In this document: one piece after another, positions 8,354-14,768 of the stretch
Numbering within the stretch: position 1 is the first letter of the stretch
How the letters are laid out: every line of letters starts with the position of its first letter
Origin: Rhizobium mesoamericanum STM3625
GTDB taxonomy: Bacteria > Pseudomonadota > Alphaproteobacteria > Rhizobiales > Rhizobiaceae
Length of the DNA stretch: 64,000 bases
NCBI RefSeq assembly: GCF_000312665.1
Contig: NZ_HF536773.1
Span: 104,007-168,006 of the forward strand
Reading direction: 5' to 3'
Made by a program: the position numbers and the translations under genes
Notes under the pieces: generated by a model
Database searches by the model: none
The model's input: the letters and a program-made list of their open reading frames with translations, nothing else
Told to the model about the DNA's origin: nothing

Positions 8354-8467
8354 TATCCCTAACCGTAGATTGGTGTTTGAAGAAGTGAGCGAGGCCAAAC
8401 GCACGGGCTACAGCTGCAAAGTCTGTGCAAACCACGAGTAGCCCGAATGAACAATGGAGCAAAACCG

Positions 8468-8674
8468 ATGACGAACAGAAGAGACGCACAAGGTCAATTC
8501 GCCCCCTCCCAGGCAAAGCGCGACAGTACCGGCGTATCCAGTGCTAAGCCCACGGTTGTTACAGGCTCCGAAGATGCAACCGTCAACAAGGTTTCGCGGC
8601 GTAGGAAGAAGGTGAAGGATTGGGATCTGAACTATGACATATCAGAGGTCAAGGAAGACAATGATCAGGGCTAG
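8468..8674 (+). CDS. small basic hypothetical protein
   Basis: A 68-residue highly charged protein with no hydrophobic core: basic and polar in the first two thirds (a SRRRKKVKDWDL cluster) and acidic at the end (SEVKEDNDQG). Probably disordered and possibly nucleic-acid binding; no family recognised. The ATG at 8468 has GGAG upstream; an ATG 21 bases earlier is in frame without a good site. An EcfG-type promoter upstream makes a stress-induced role plausible. Confidence 0.5.
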   Translation: MTNRRDAQGQFAPSQAKRDSTGVSSAKPTVVTGSEDATVNKVSRRRKKVKDWDLNYDISEVKEDNDQG

Positions 8675-8695
8675 ACAGAGCCCAGCCCTCCGGTG

Positions 8696-9001
8696 TCATA
8701 CGAGTACGCCCCATGCATTGTTCCACTGCAGGCCCTCGGCCAGTTCTACATAGATCGACTTGAGCTCGGCATTCCGCACATGGTCTCGGGCAAGTCGGAA
8801 AGCCGCCTCTGGTGCCATCTCCTCACCCGGAAAGATGGCATCGTCGGTCCCGGGCGGCATGATCTTGCGAACATAGCCCCTCACCTTATGGCCGGAATGG
8901 TAAAGCCTTACAACGATTGAACCAGTAATCGCGTTGTCAGGTGTAAATGCACGATAGATCTGCATGATATCGCTCTCTGTGACACGAAGCGAAACTTCCA
9001 T
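8696..9001 (-). CDS. conserved hypothetical protein
   Basis: About 101 residues, soluble, with an alternating beta pattern in the middle (GSIVVRLYHSGHKVRGYVRKIMPPG) and a helical C-terminal half (PEAAFRLARDHVRNAELKSIYVELAEG). I recognise no named family. The start is uncertain: ATG at 9001 or ATG at 8965, the latter behind an AGAGAG box. The frame continues upstream to 9247 but that part crosses the EcfG-type promoter at 9042 to 9066 and is unlikely to be translated. The promoter position supports a real, stress-induced gene. Confidence 0.55.
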   Translation of the reverse strand: MEVSLRVTESDIMQIYRAFTPDNAITGSIVVRLYHSGHKVRGYVRKIMPPGTDDAIFPGEEMAPEAAFRLARDHVRNAELKSIYVELAEGLQWNNAWGVLV

Positions 9002-9041
9002 CCCGGACGAGGCGACGTGCACCCGTACCCAGTCCCCGCCA

Positions 9042-9066
9042 AACCCGCGGTTGGACCGCAAGTTCC
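9042..9066 (-). promoter_or_regulatory. EcfG/RpoE2-type promoter
   Basis: On the minus strand GGAAC (9066 to 9062), 16-base spacer, GGTT. It ends 41 bases before the ATG at 9001. Confidence 0.75.
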
Positions 9067-9434
9067 CACATTTGGCTGTCAATCTTCCGGACCTGCTTGA
9101 ACCACCAGAAGCTCCGAACGTGAAACGACCCTTGCCAATTAGAGGTTCGACACAGAGCAAGCAATTGGAGAACGGGTGCCGATGGCCGACCTCGAGCCCG
9201 GCCCCATGCGACAGAAAATGCGTCCGCGGAAAACACGCGTTTTGCATAGGACGGCAGCTGGCGAATAATCTAGGGCGGAGTTTCGGCTACCACCATTCGA
9301 AGAAAAGTCCAAACGGGGGGAATTTCAAAATATGAGGCCATGCAAAACGGGCTGTCCGCACGTGACCAGCTAGCCAGGAAAACTAAACGACGACGCCAAA
9401 CCCGCACCGGCCGTCGGCAAAGCCCATCTCCTCC
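9067..9434. other. intergenic, no gene seen
   Basis: About 370 bases between two minus-strand genes. Frames in it are short and lack ribosome binding sites or protein-like composition. I see no hairpin of note and no second promoter motif. Confidence 0.5.
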
Positions 9435-9815
9435 TCACTGAATCACTCGAATTCTGTCCTGTCTTTCTCTATGCAGGCGCGCGGCCTTGGCAAGCGCCTT
9501 GGAGATCTGTTCGGCGGTAAACGGCTTAGTGATGACCTCGCAGGCGCCCTCGAGCCCCGTTCCCAGGTCTTCCGGTATCGCAGTCACATAAATGACCTCC
9601 ACCCCGAAACGGTCCATCAGCTTGCGGCCCAGCGCCGGGCCTGTCATACCGTCGGCAAGCCTGAGATCAACCAAAGCAATGTCTGCTTTGTTGGCATAGG
9701 CAAGCGCCTGCTCCATCGTCGCTAAGGGCTCCAAGCTGCAATATCCGGCTTGCTCGACGATGCTCTGGAGATCCATTGCGATATAGTACTCGTCCTCCAC
9801 GATCATGACGTTCAT
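9435..9815 (-). CDS. single-domain response regulator (receiver only)
   Basis: A 126-residue CheY-like receiver with all key residues: the acidic pair in MIVEDEYYIAMDL, phosphoacceptor Asp near residue 50 in ALVDLRLADG, Thr in VTAIPEDL and Lys in ITKPF. There is no output domain, so it passes or drains phosphate, or binds a partner. Start ATG follows AGGAGG-type sequence (revcomp of CCTCTTCCTCCT). It lies alone between stress-promoter genes and no kinase is adjacent; the HWE kinase at 4 to 5 kb is the nearest candidate partner. Single-domain regulators are known modulators of the alphaproteobacterial general stress response, so that role is a reasonable inference. Confidence 0.88.
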   Translation of the reverse strand: MNVMIVEDEYYIAMDLQSIVEQAGYCSLEPLATMEQALAYANKADIALVDLRLADGMTGPALGRKLMDRFGVEVIYVTAIPEDLGTGLEGACEVITKPFTAEQISKALAKAARLHRERQDRIRVIQ

Positions 9816-9961
9816 TTCCTCTTCCTCCTAAAGAGGAAATGTAGATCGCAAGTGTCAGCGTACCAGCGTCAATCGCGGGCCAATCGCGGAAAATTAAAGC
9901 TGATAAAGCCGCAATCGCGAAGATACAAACGTCGGACGGACGGTAACTTATCCTTTTAGCG

Positions 9962-10393
9962 TTAGAATCTGCTACTTGAAGGATTCTTGCCGGCGCCGGA
10001 ACCCGCGCCGATCAGGTCCAACAGGTATGGCAAACTTACCGGCTTCGTCGAGCGTAACACAACCGCTCCCTCACGATCCACCAGAACAGCCTCGAACTCT
10101 TCTGGAGACGGGCCGTTCAGGTCGTGGCGGATTACGTCTGCGTCGATTTCCACCGGGCTATCCGTGCTTGAGAACACCCCGCCGCCTGCAACACGCAGAA
10201 GGGCGATGTCATGGGATCGGAGTGCATCTTGCTGGTTTTCCAGCAAATCCTCCTGCATTTCGGGCCGCTCGTCACTAGCTCCCTCAAATAGAACCAACAC
10301 GTGGCACTTGTTGCGAAATGGCAGGAGGCTCGGGCAGCGTTCAAGAACTCCGGACGATGCACCGACGAGCTCCTTTAGAAGTGATTTCAGCAT
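9962..10393 (-). CDS. DUF4174 domain protein
   Basis: A 143-residue protein with the DUF4174 pattern: a beta strand HVLVLFEG followed by SDERPEMQEDLLENQQDALRSHDIALLRV, then the central EEFEAVLVDREGAVVLRSTKPVSLPYLLDLI, which recalls a thioredoxin-like fold without the CxxC. Family members are usually secreted; here the N-terminus (MLKSLLKELVGASSG) is not a clear signal peptide, so this may be a cytoplasmic variant. An EcfG-type promoter lies about 84 bases upstream on the same strand. Function unknown. Confidence 0.72.
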   Translation of the reverse strand: MLKSLLKELVGASSGVLERCPSLLPFRNKCHVLVLFEGASDERPEMQEDLLENQQDALRSHDIALLRVAGGGVFSSTDSPVEIDADVIRHDLNGPSPEEFEAVLVDREGAVVLRSTKPVSLPYLLDLIGAGSGAGKNPSSSRF

Positions 10394-10476
10394 GTCTTCA
10401 CGCCTTCAGGATCAAGGGAAATAGCAGTACGCCATCCGCCACTCTCCCTTAACGGGAACAGGCTCATTGCTTAGGT

Positions 10477-10501
10477 AACATCTCATCACTGTCAAAGTTC
10501 C
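10477..10501 (-). promoter_or_regulatory. EcfG/RpoE2-type promoter
   Basis: On the minus strand GGAAC (10501 to 10497), 16-base spacer, TGTT. It points to the DUF4174 gene. Confidence 0.72.
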
Positions 10502-10542
10502 TCGTAGCGTTCTTGGATGGATCGCGCAGCTCCTCGCCATGT

Positions 10543-10776
10543 TCACGCAGGTACTTCACAGTAGACCTGGCCGCACAGCGCCAATGTTTCTTTCATTGCT
10601 TTGACGCGGGCTTCCGCGTCCTCATGCGAATAGGCCCAGATGCTGGCCGCCCAGCAGGCGTCGCCCATCCGATACTCGATCGCGAAGCTAAACAGGTCGC
10701 GCCCAGCCGCATCCTGACGCCTGAATGCCGTGTCAGGCTCGGTGTCAAAAAGATGTCCAATGTGAATTACTGTCAC
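10543..10776 (-). CDS. conserved hypothetical protein
   Basis: A 77-residue soluble protein, not recognised. It has an amphipathic layout with FSFAIEYRMGDACWAASIWAYSHEDAEARVKAMKETL: two beta strands followed by a helix. The start is taken as GTG at 10776 because GGGAG sits 7 bases before it; the longer frame to 10827 would overlap the stress promoter. The C-terminal CGQVYCEV contains two cysteines four residues apart. Downstream of an EcfG-type promoter, so probably part of the stress regulon. Confidence 0.6.
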   Translation of the reverse strand: MTVIHIGHLFDTEPDTAFRRQDAAGRDLFSFAIEYRMGDACWAASIWAYSHEDAEARVKAMKETLALCGQVYCEVPA

Positions 10777-10811
10777 GACTAAACTCCCTGGCGCAGCCCC
10801 TTTTGTGACAG

Positions 10812-10836
10812 AACCGGCCGGGACCACAACAGTTCC
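10812..10836 (-). promoter_or_regulatory. EcfG/RpoE2-type promoter
   Basis: On the minus strand GGAAC (10836 to 10832), 16-base spacer, GGTT. It ends 35 bases before the GTG start of the 77-residue gene. Confidence 0.78.
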
Positions 10837-10958
10837 CTATATTTTGCCGGTCAGCATCGTTTTGATGACCAGGGCAAATCGACACCTCAAATATGTGGTG
10901 ACACGCCTATGCAGCTGGGCGGTCCCCGCAAATTGCGGTAAGCTGGTCCCTTGGCCAA

Positions 10959-11204
10959 TCAGAGCCTTGCGTTGCGCTCCTTCCAATCGCGATAGGGAAG
11001 CAGTAGCTGTCCGGGAAAGCGCCGCTCGATTTCGCTTTCCGCCAGAGCGATCCTCGAGAGAATTTCGTCGAGGTCTTGGCGCTGACGCGCCTCGCTCGCC
11101 TGTTCGAGAAACTCCATGGCTGCAAATAATTCGTCATCGATCATCGACGCAAAGCGGCGCGCCAGATCATCGACGGGTTCGCTGAGTATTTTTTTATCTG
11201 TCAT
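10959..11204 (-). CDS. small helical hypothetical protein
   Basis: An 81-residue all-helical, charged protein (LARRFASMIDDELFAAMEFLEQASEARQRQDLDEILSRIALAESEIERRF) that could form a coiled coil. No family recognised. The ATG lacks a strong ribosome binding site. A minus-strand EcfG-type promoter lies about 290 bases upstream and could serve it through a long leader; nothing closer was found. Confidence 0.5.
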   Translation of the reverse strand: MTDKKILSEPVDDLARRFASMIDDELFAAMEFLEQASEARQRQDLDEILSRIALAESEIERRFPGQLLLPYRDWKERNARL

Positions 11205-11491
11205 AAGTCAGAGCCTGTGATTTCCAAACAAGATCGACAGCAACACGCATGGCAGGTTCCAAAATGGCCAGCCTGTTGCCCCATAACGTACACACTGCCT
11301 TGGAGATGATCCAAGACGATGGAGGCACATGCTCAACCCGATCCGACCGCGGTCCCCAGCAAAGACCATGGAGCCCGCGCCTGCGACCGAATGATTGCGA
11401 GGCTTGCGGCCTGCCTTTGCCTCACGATATTGTCCTGCCGCTTGGGATCTCTCTGGGTTTTCATCTCGGACCGAACTGATGAGCCCCATTT
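11205..11491. other. intergenic, possible long leader
   Basis: About 290 bases between the 81-residue gene and a minus-strand stress promoter. A frame of 43 codons begins at 11464 on the minus strand without a ribosome binding site. No terminator seen, so this may be the leader of the downstream gene or a non-coding RNA. Confidence 0.35.
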
Positions 11492-11516
11492 AACCTTCAA
11501 AATCGCCGGATGTTCC
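11492..11516 (-). promoter_or_regulatory. EcfG/RpoE2-type promoter without close gene
   Basis: On the minus strand GGAAC (11516 to 11512), 16-base spacer, GGTT. The nearest minus-strand gene begins 288 bases further on. Confidence 0.55.
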
Positions 11517-11598
11517 CGCGACAACTACGTCCAAATCGGCGGATATCGGATAACACTCAACTGCTCCCGCATTGCCAACAATGAATTTTTTTGACCCT

Positions 11599-11623
11599 GG
11601 AACCTGGCCCCCGTTTCGGGGTT
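11599..11623 (+). promoter_or_regulatory. EcfG/RpoE2-type promoter
   Basis: GGAAC, 16-base spacer, GGTT; ends 20 bases before the DUF2934-receiver gene. It is back-to-back with the minus-strand promoter at 11492 to 11516. Confidence 0.78.
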
Positions 11624-11643
11624 AGTGAGCAGCGGAGGCGGAG

Positions 11644-12201
11644 ATGTCTGACCGAAGAAGTGAGTGGATCAGCAAAAGGGCCTATGCGCTCTGGGAAGAG
11701 GCAGGCCGACCGGTGGGCCACGACGAGGAACATTGGATGAAGGCCGTTGCCGAGCGCGAACTGATGGAGCGGACACAGGCATCTTGCGATGGCCAAGAGG
11801 TTTTGGCGAGGAAAAGAGCTCTCGCTTTAGTGAATACCGTCGCTCCGGCGCGTGTGCTTTTAGTAGACGAGGTGGTGGCGCAACGGCATCATACCATGGT
11901 CGCTCTTGCTCGGGCCGGCATCAGTGCGGCCGAAGCTGGCAATGCTGACCAGGCATTGGTCCTTCTTAAGAAAAATCGCTTTGATGCAGTGATAACGGAC
12001 ATGAGCATGCCTGGGCATGTCAACGGCCTCGGTCTGGCGTCGTGCGTGCGGTCCTTGTGGCCGCGCACGAAGGTGATTATCGTATCTGGACTGGCGAAGG
12101 TACGAAAAGTGGACCTTGGTCCAGGTGTTTCATTCCTCGCAAGACCGGTCCCTGACGCCCGGCTGATTGCCGCTGTGCACGGCTCTATCAGGCACCGCTA
12201 G
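11644..12201 (+). CDS. DUF2934-receiver fusion (response regulator-like)
   Basis: A 185-residue protein of two parts. Residues 5 to 45 match DUF2934 (ISKRAYALWEEAGRPVGHDEEHWMKAVAEREL), a short helical motif common in rhizobial stress genes. Residues 68 to 180 form a CheY-like receiver: RVLLVDEVVAQRHHT, phosphoacceptor Asp in AVITDMSMPGHVNG and Ser in VIIVSGLAK. The otherwise conserved Lys of the LxKP motif is Arg here (FLARPVP), so phosphorylation chemistry may be changed. The start has GGAGGCGGAG directly upstream and an EcfG-type promoter 20 bases before the ATG. There is no DNA-binding domain. A regulator that senses through DUF2934 is possible but unproven. Confidence 0.85.
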   Translation: MSDRRSEWISKRAYALWEEAGRPVGHDEEHWMKAVAERELMERTQASCDGQEVLARKRALALVNTVAPARVLLVDEVVAQRHHTMVALARAGISAAEAGNADQALVLLKKNRFDAVITDMSMPGHVNGLGLASCVRSLWPRTKVIIVSGLAKVRKVDLGPGVSFLARPVPDARLIAAVHGSIRHR

Positions 12202-12518
12202 GCAGTCCTCCGTGCCCTTTTTCCCAAGAATGATCAAATTCCGACCGTATCAGCAGTGAATTTTTCTTACCGTGGCCTGGCCGCACGCTCCTCTTGTTGA
12301 ACCCGCGAGGCTTCTTCGTTGCACGCCATAGGCCGATTTTCGTCCTATGTCCATCCAGGGACTGTCGGCCGCCTAAGGGCTTTCCCTCTTCTCCTCTTCG
12401 TGACCCGCTGAGCGTTCGTCGGGGGAGAGTGAGCGCTGAGGCTAGTTGAAGCCAGCTGGGCCGGCATAAGTTCGATCCTCGGCGAAGTCACAATTACAAA
12501 TGAGCTCGATACGGAACA
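12202..12518. other. intergenic before sRNA locus
   Basis: About 315 bases with no plausible gene. It contains only short frames and a TAGGACGAAAAT-like stretch (minus strand near 12335) that resembles one arm of the palindromes at 1374 and 1764. Confidence 0.4.
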
Positions 12519-12543
12519 GGAACAAAGTCTAGGATAACACGTT
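12519..12543 (+). promoter_or_regulatory. EcfG/RpoE2-type promoter of candidate sRNA
   Basis: GGAAC, 16-base spacer, CGTT: a full consensus match. No coding start follows; a strong intrinsic terminator lies 46 bases downstream. Confidence 0.75.
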
Positions 12544-12549
12544 GGAGGC

Positions 12550-12620
12550 TCGGCTTTGGCCCCTCAAAGCCACTCCTGTTGCAACTCCACCCCCGCAACC
12601 GCGACTGCGGGGGATTTTTG
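12550..12620 (+). ncRNA. candidate stress-induced small RNA
   Basis: Predicted transcript of about 70 nt from the EcfG-type promoter to an intrinsic terminator. The first hairpin is GGCTTTG (12552 to 12558) with CAAAGCC (12565 to 12571) around a GCCCCT loop. A single-stranded link with two pyrimidine-rich patches (CACTCCTG and AACTCCAC) could pair with Shine-Dalgarno sequences. The terminator hairpin follows. No start codon with a ribosome binding site lies inside. This is the layout of trans-acting sRNAs in rhizobia; identity with a named family was not established. The opposite-strand Nudix gene ends 144 bases further on, so it is not a leader of an annotated gene. Confidence 0.6.
12590..12619 (+). 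terminator. intrinsic terminator of candidate sRNA
   Basis: CCCCCGCA, 8-base loop, TGCGGGGG, then ATTTTT: a perfect 8-bp GC-rich stem with a T-run, the best intrinsic terminator seen in the window. Confidence 0.8.
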
Positions 12621-12763
12621 CTGCTAAGATCGGGTGCCGAGTAAGGCAAAGCCCAGAGCTGCTTACAAGGCGCGTAACGAGGTCCAACTTCTTTCGGGCA
12701 AGGCAGCTTTTAACGGCCGGGTTAGCAAAACTGAGATCATGGATCTCACCACCTGCCGAAAAA

Positions 12764-13234
12764 TTATGCTTCTTCAGTGACCTCGTATTCCCGAGCCACT
12801 GCCGTCAACAGCCTCTTCAATTCTGGTTCCTTGACCCGGCGCGCCGCCTCCGCCGGCTTCATCCAGGCAACGCTCCGTTGGGTCATTTCCGGAAATCGCT
12901 TCTTCTGGCGCCGAACTTTCAAAAAATAGACTTCGACGATTGGTTCGACTTCACGGCCGTCGGCTAAAAGCTTGGCATACCGAAACCGACCGCAGCGTTT
13001 TCTCTCGACCTTCCCAATAGCGCCAGCCTCTTCCCAAGCCTCGCGCTTCGCGACCTGGTGAGGCCGCAATCCTCGGATCGGCCAACCCTTCGGGATCATC
13101 CACCGCTTCGTTTCTCTTGTCGTTATGAGAAGGATCTCTGGTCCATCCGACGTCCAGCGCAGGCAAAGCGCTCCGAACTGCCTTACGGTGGTATCCCCCA
13201 CCCCCTCCTCCGACTTATCACTCTTCATATTCAT
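12764..13234 (-). CDS. Nudix hydrolase, DIPP-like
   Basis: A 156-residue Nudix enzyme, probably hydrolysing diphosphoinositol polyphosphate, diadenosine polyphosphates or a related diphosphate. The core starts RQFGALCLRW, passes WMIPKGWPIRG (the PKGW signature of the diphosphoinositol/Ap4A subgroup) and has the Nudix helix VAKREAWEEAGA with the metal-binding REAWEE. The structural Glu early in the box is Leu, as often in this subgroup. The start is placed at an ATG just downstream of the EcfG-type promoter (second ATG 6 bases later equally possible); the frame extends to 13288 but would cross the promoter. Stress control fits a nucleotide-cleaning or signalling role. Confidence 0.85.
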   Translation of the reverse strand: MNMKSDKSEEGVGDTTVRQFGALCLRWTSDGPEILLITTRETKRWMIPKGWPIRGLRPHQVAKREAWEEAGAIGKVERKRCGRFRYAKLLADGREVEPIVEVYFLKVRRQKKRFPEMTQRSVAWMKPAEAARRVKEPELKRLLTAVAREYEVTEEA

Positions 13235-13261
13235 TTTTGGGCTCGACGATTGAGCGCTCCT

Positions 13262-13286
13262 AACACTCTGGGCACCGCAGAGTTCC
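13262..13286 (-). promoter_or_regulatory. EcfG/RpoE2-type promoter
   Basis: On the minus strand GGAAC (13286 to 13282), 16-base spacer, TGTT; ends 27 bases before the Nudix start. Confidence 0.72.
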
Positions 13287-13392
13287 ACGGACGGAAGTTT
13301 GGGAAACGGGACAGCCCTTCGGCACGTCGTTGAGCGGCGATGGCTTCGCAGCGACGATACCGTTCAGTCAAAGAGGCAGTCCGGCCATTAAG

Positions 13393-13417
13393 GGAACAAT
13401 GAGTACTTGGCGTCGTT
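13393..13417 (+). promoter_or_regulatory. EcfG/RpoE2-type promoter
   Basis: GGAAC, 16-base spacer, CGTT, a full consensus match. Upstream of the proline-rich gene with a leader of about 90 bases. Confidence 0.78.
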
Positions 13418-13513
13418 TGGGCCAACCACGGACATAACATTCGGACGAAAAGGATTTTGAATCATGATCACACCGGGGTGGCAGATCCTTTGCCGGAAAG
13501 CTGGAGGCACATC

Positions 13514-13822
13514 ATGACCTCAATACAAAATGAGCCCGTGCTTCCAGGTGATCCAACGAGCCCCCCGATGCCGCCTCCCTTCAAACCAGACCCTCCCATC
13601 AAGGAGCCGGATCCAGACAGGCTACCTGACGAAGTGCCGCTGCCCAATCCGGACGAAAACAACTCTCCTCCGAAGGTCGCGATACGGGTTTGGGAGCCCT
13701 CGGATGCACAGAAAATTCTTGGCCAAGGATCAACGATCGATAGAGTCGACCCCGTAGCGTCGGTACGGCACAGGAACTACGAGAACCGCGATGTCAATGA
13801 GCGATTGCATCTTATCTGGTGA
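13514..13822 (+). CDS. proline-rich hypothetical protein
   Basis: A 102-residue hydrophilic protein. Residues 8 to 55 are built of proline with acidic spacers (PGDPTSPPMPPPFKPDPPIKE and onward), certainly extended. The C-terminal part (KVAIRVWEPSDAQKILGQG) is less biased. Similar short Pro-rich proteins occur beside stress genes in rhizobia, but no function is known. The start is the ATG behind GGAGGCACATC. It overlaps the next gene by 32 bases in another frame, unusual for unrelated genes; either translation is coupled or the real 3' end has been altered by a frameshift. Stress promoter upstream. Confidence 0.55.
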   Translation: MTSIQNEPVLPGDPTSPPMPPPFKPDPPIKEPDPDRLPDEVPLPNPDENNSPPKVAIRVWEPSDAQKILGQGSTIDRVDPVASVRHRNYENRDVNERLHLIW

Positions 13823-14135
13823 GCAGTTGGGCGCGGCAAGAGCGCTGTTGCGATGGCGTCCGGAGGACTTGGCCAAAGCCGCTAGTGTTTCGGTGTTGAC
13901 GGTCAACGCGGTGGAGGCCCAAAAGGGCCCCCTTCCTCAAACGGCAACCACGCGGGCGCTCGCCGATGCAGTTGCTGCTGCCGGTGTCTTGCTCTTCGGC
14001 GAAGGGCCTGTCGATGGAGGACTGGGTGTCCGTCTGATTGCCAAGCCGTCGGCGACAATCGATGTCAACGAGGCCGAGACGGTCCAGTATCGTGAGTTTC
14101 TTGAGAATGATGCACCTCCAGGTGTTGGTGGCTAG
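13791..14135 (+). CDS. XRE-like helix-turn-helix protein
   Basis: A 114-residue putative regulator. Residues 9 to 70 look like a Cro/C1-type helix-turn-helix: GEQLGAARALLRWRPEDLAKAASVSVLTVNAVEAQKG, then a helix TTRALADAVAAAGVLLFGEG. The motif is recognisable from LGAARALLRW and the LAKAASVS turn, a variant common in rhizobia. The C-terminal 45 residues have no known domain. It overlaps the end of the proline-rich gene and probably shares its stress promoter. Target unknown. Confidence 0.75.
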   Translation: MSMSDCILSGEQLGAARALLRWRPEDLAKAASVSVLTVNAVEAQKGPLPQTATTRALADAVAAAGVLLFGEGPVDGGLGVRLIAKPSATIDVNEAETVQYREFLENDAPPGVGG

Positions 14136-14325
14136 GAAGCGAGCGGCTCGCTTCGACTTCCGCATAGCCCGAAACCAATCAGGTACGCGGTCATACCTGC
14201 CCGGTCAGGGGCATCGACACGAACGGTACGCTATCTGACCTTACCTCCACATTGCGAAACCGCTCATTGACGACTGAACCAAAGTCGGCGTGAATGGCAG
14301 CGCGGATTTAGTTTGGGAGAGGGAC

Positions 14326-14739
14326 ATGTTGTTTGCGGACCTTCTTGGAAAACATATTCTCGTCGTTGAAGACGACTATCTGCAGGCGAACGCGCTTGGC
14401 GCGGCTTTAGAAGAGCAAGGAAGCGAAATTGTCGGGCCGTTCCCTGGCCTGGAGGATGGGCTTTCCGCTATCGAGCGCGAGCCGGTCGACGCAGCCGTTC
14501 TCGATATCCAAGTGAACGAAACAAGAATATTCCCGTTGGCGGATAGGCTCGCCGAGCGCGGAATCCCGTTCGTCTTCGTGACTGGCTATAACAGGGATAT
14601 TCTTCCGGCCCGATTTCATGGACGCGATTGCATTTTCAAGCCAGTTTGCATGGACGCTCTGGCAGTGGCATTGGCCACCTCGATAACCAAGGCCGATGGA
14701 GAGCACGGGCACAAAATTCCGCCCGCTCAAGTGACGTAA
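14326..14739 (+). CDS. single-domain response regulator with FVTGY motif
   Basis: A 137-residue receiver without output domain. Key residues: acidic pair in ILVVEDDYLQANAL, phosphoacceptor Asp in AAVLDIQVNE, Thr-Gly-Tyr in FVFVTGYNRD and Lys in CIFKPV. The FVTGY segment resembles the FATGY-type signature of single-domain regulators linked to HWE kinases and the general stress response in alphaproteobacteria. The ATG at 14326 has GGGAGAGG upstream; the frame is open 36 bases earlier without such a site. It follows the HTH gene by 190 bases; no stress promoter was found directly upstream. Confidence 0.87.
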   Translation: MLFADLLGKHILVVEDDYLQANALGAALEEQGSEIVGPFPGLEDGLSAIEREPVDAAVLDIQVNETRIFPLADRLAERGIPFVFVTGYNRDILPARFHGRDCIFKPVCMDALAVALATSITKADGEHGHKIPPAQVT

Positions 14740-14768
14740 CCAGAAAGTCAACCATCAAGCCCGCGTCA

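Noticed and set aside
8241..8441. A 66-codon plus-strand frame after treZ
   Set aside because: No ribosome binding site, and the EcfG-type promoter of the next gene falls inside it.
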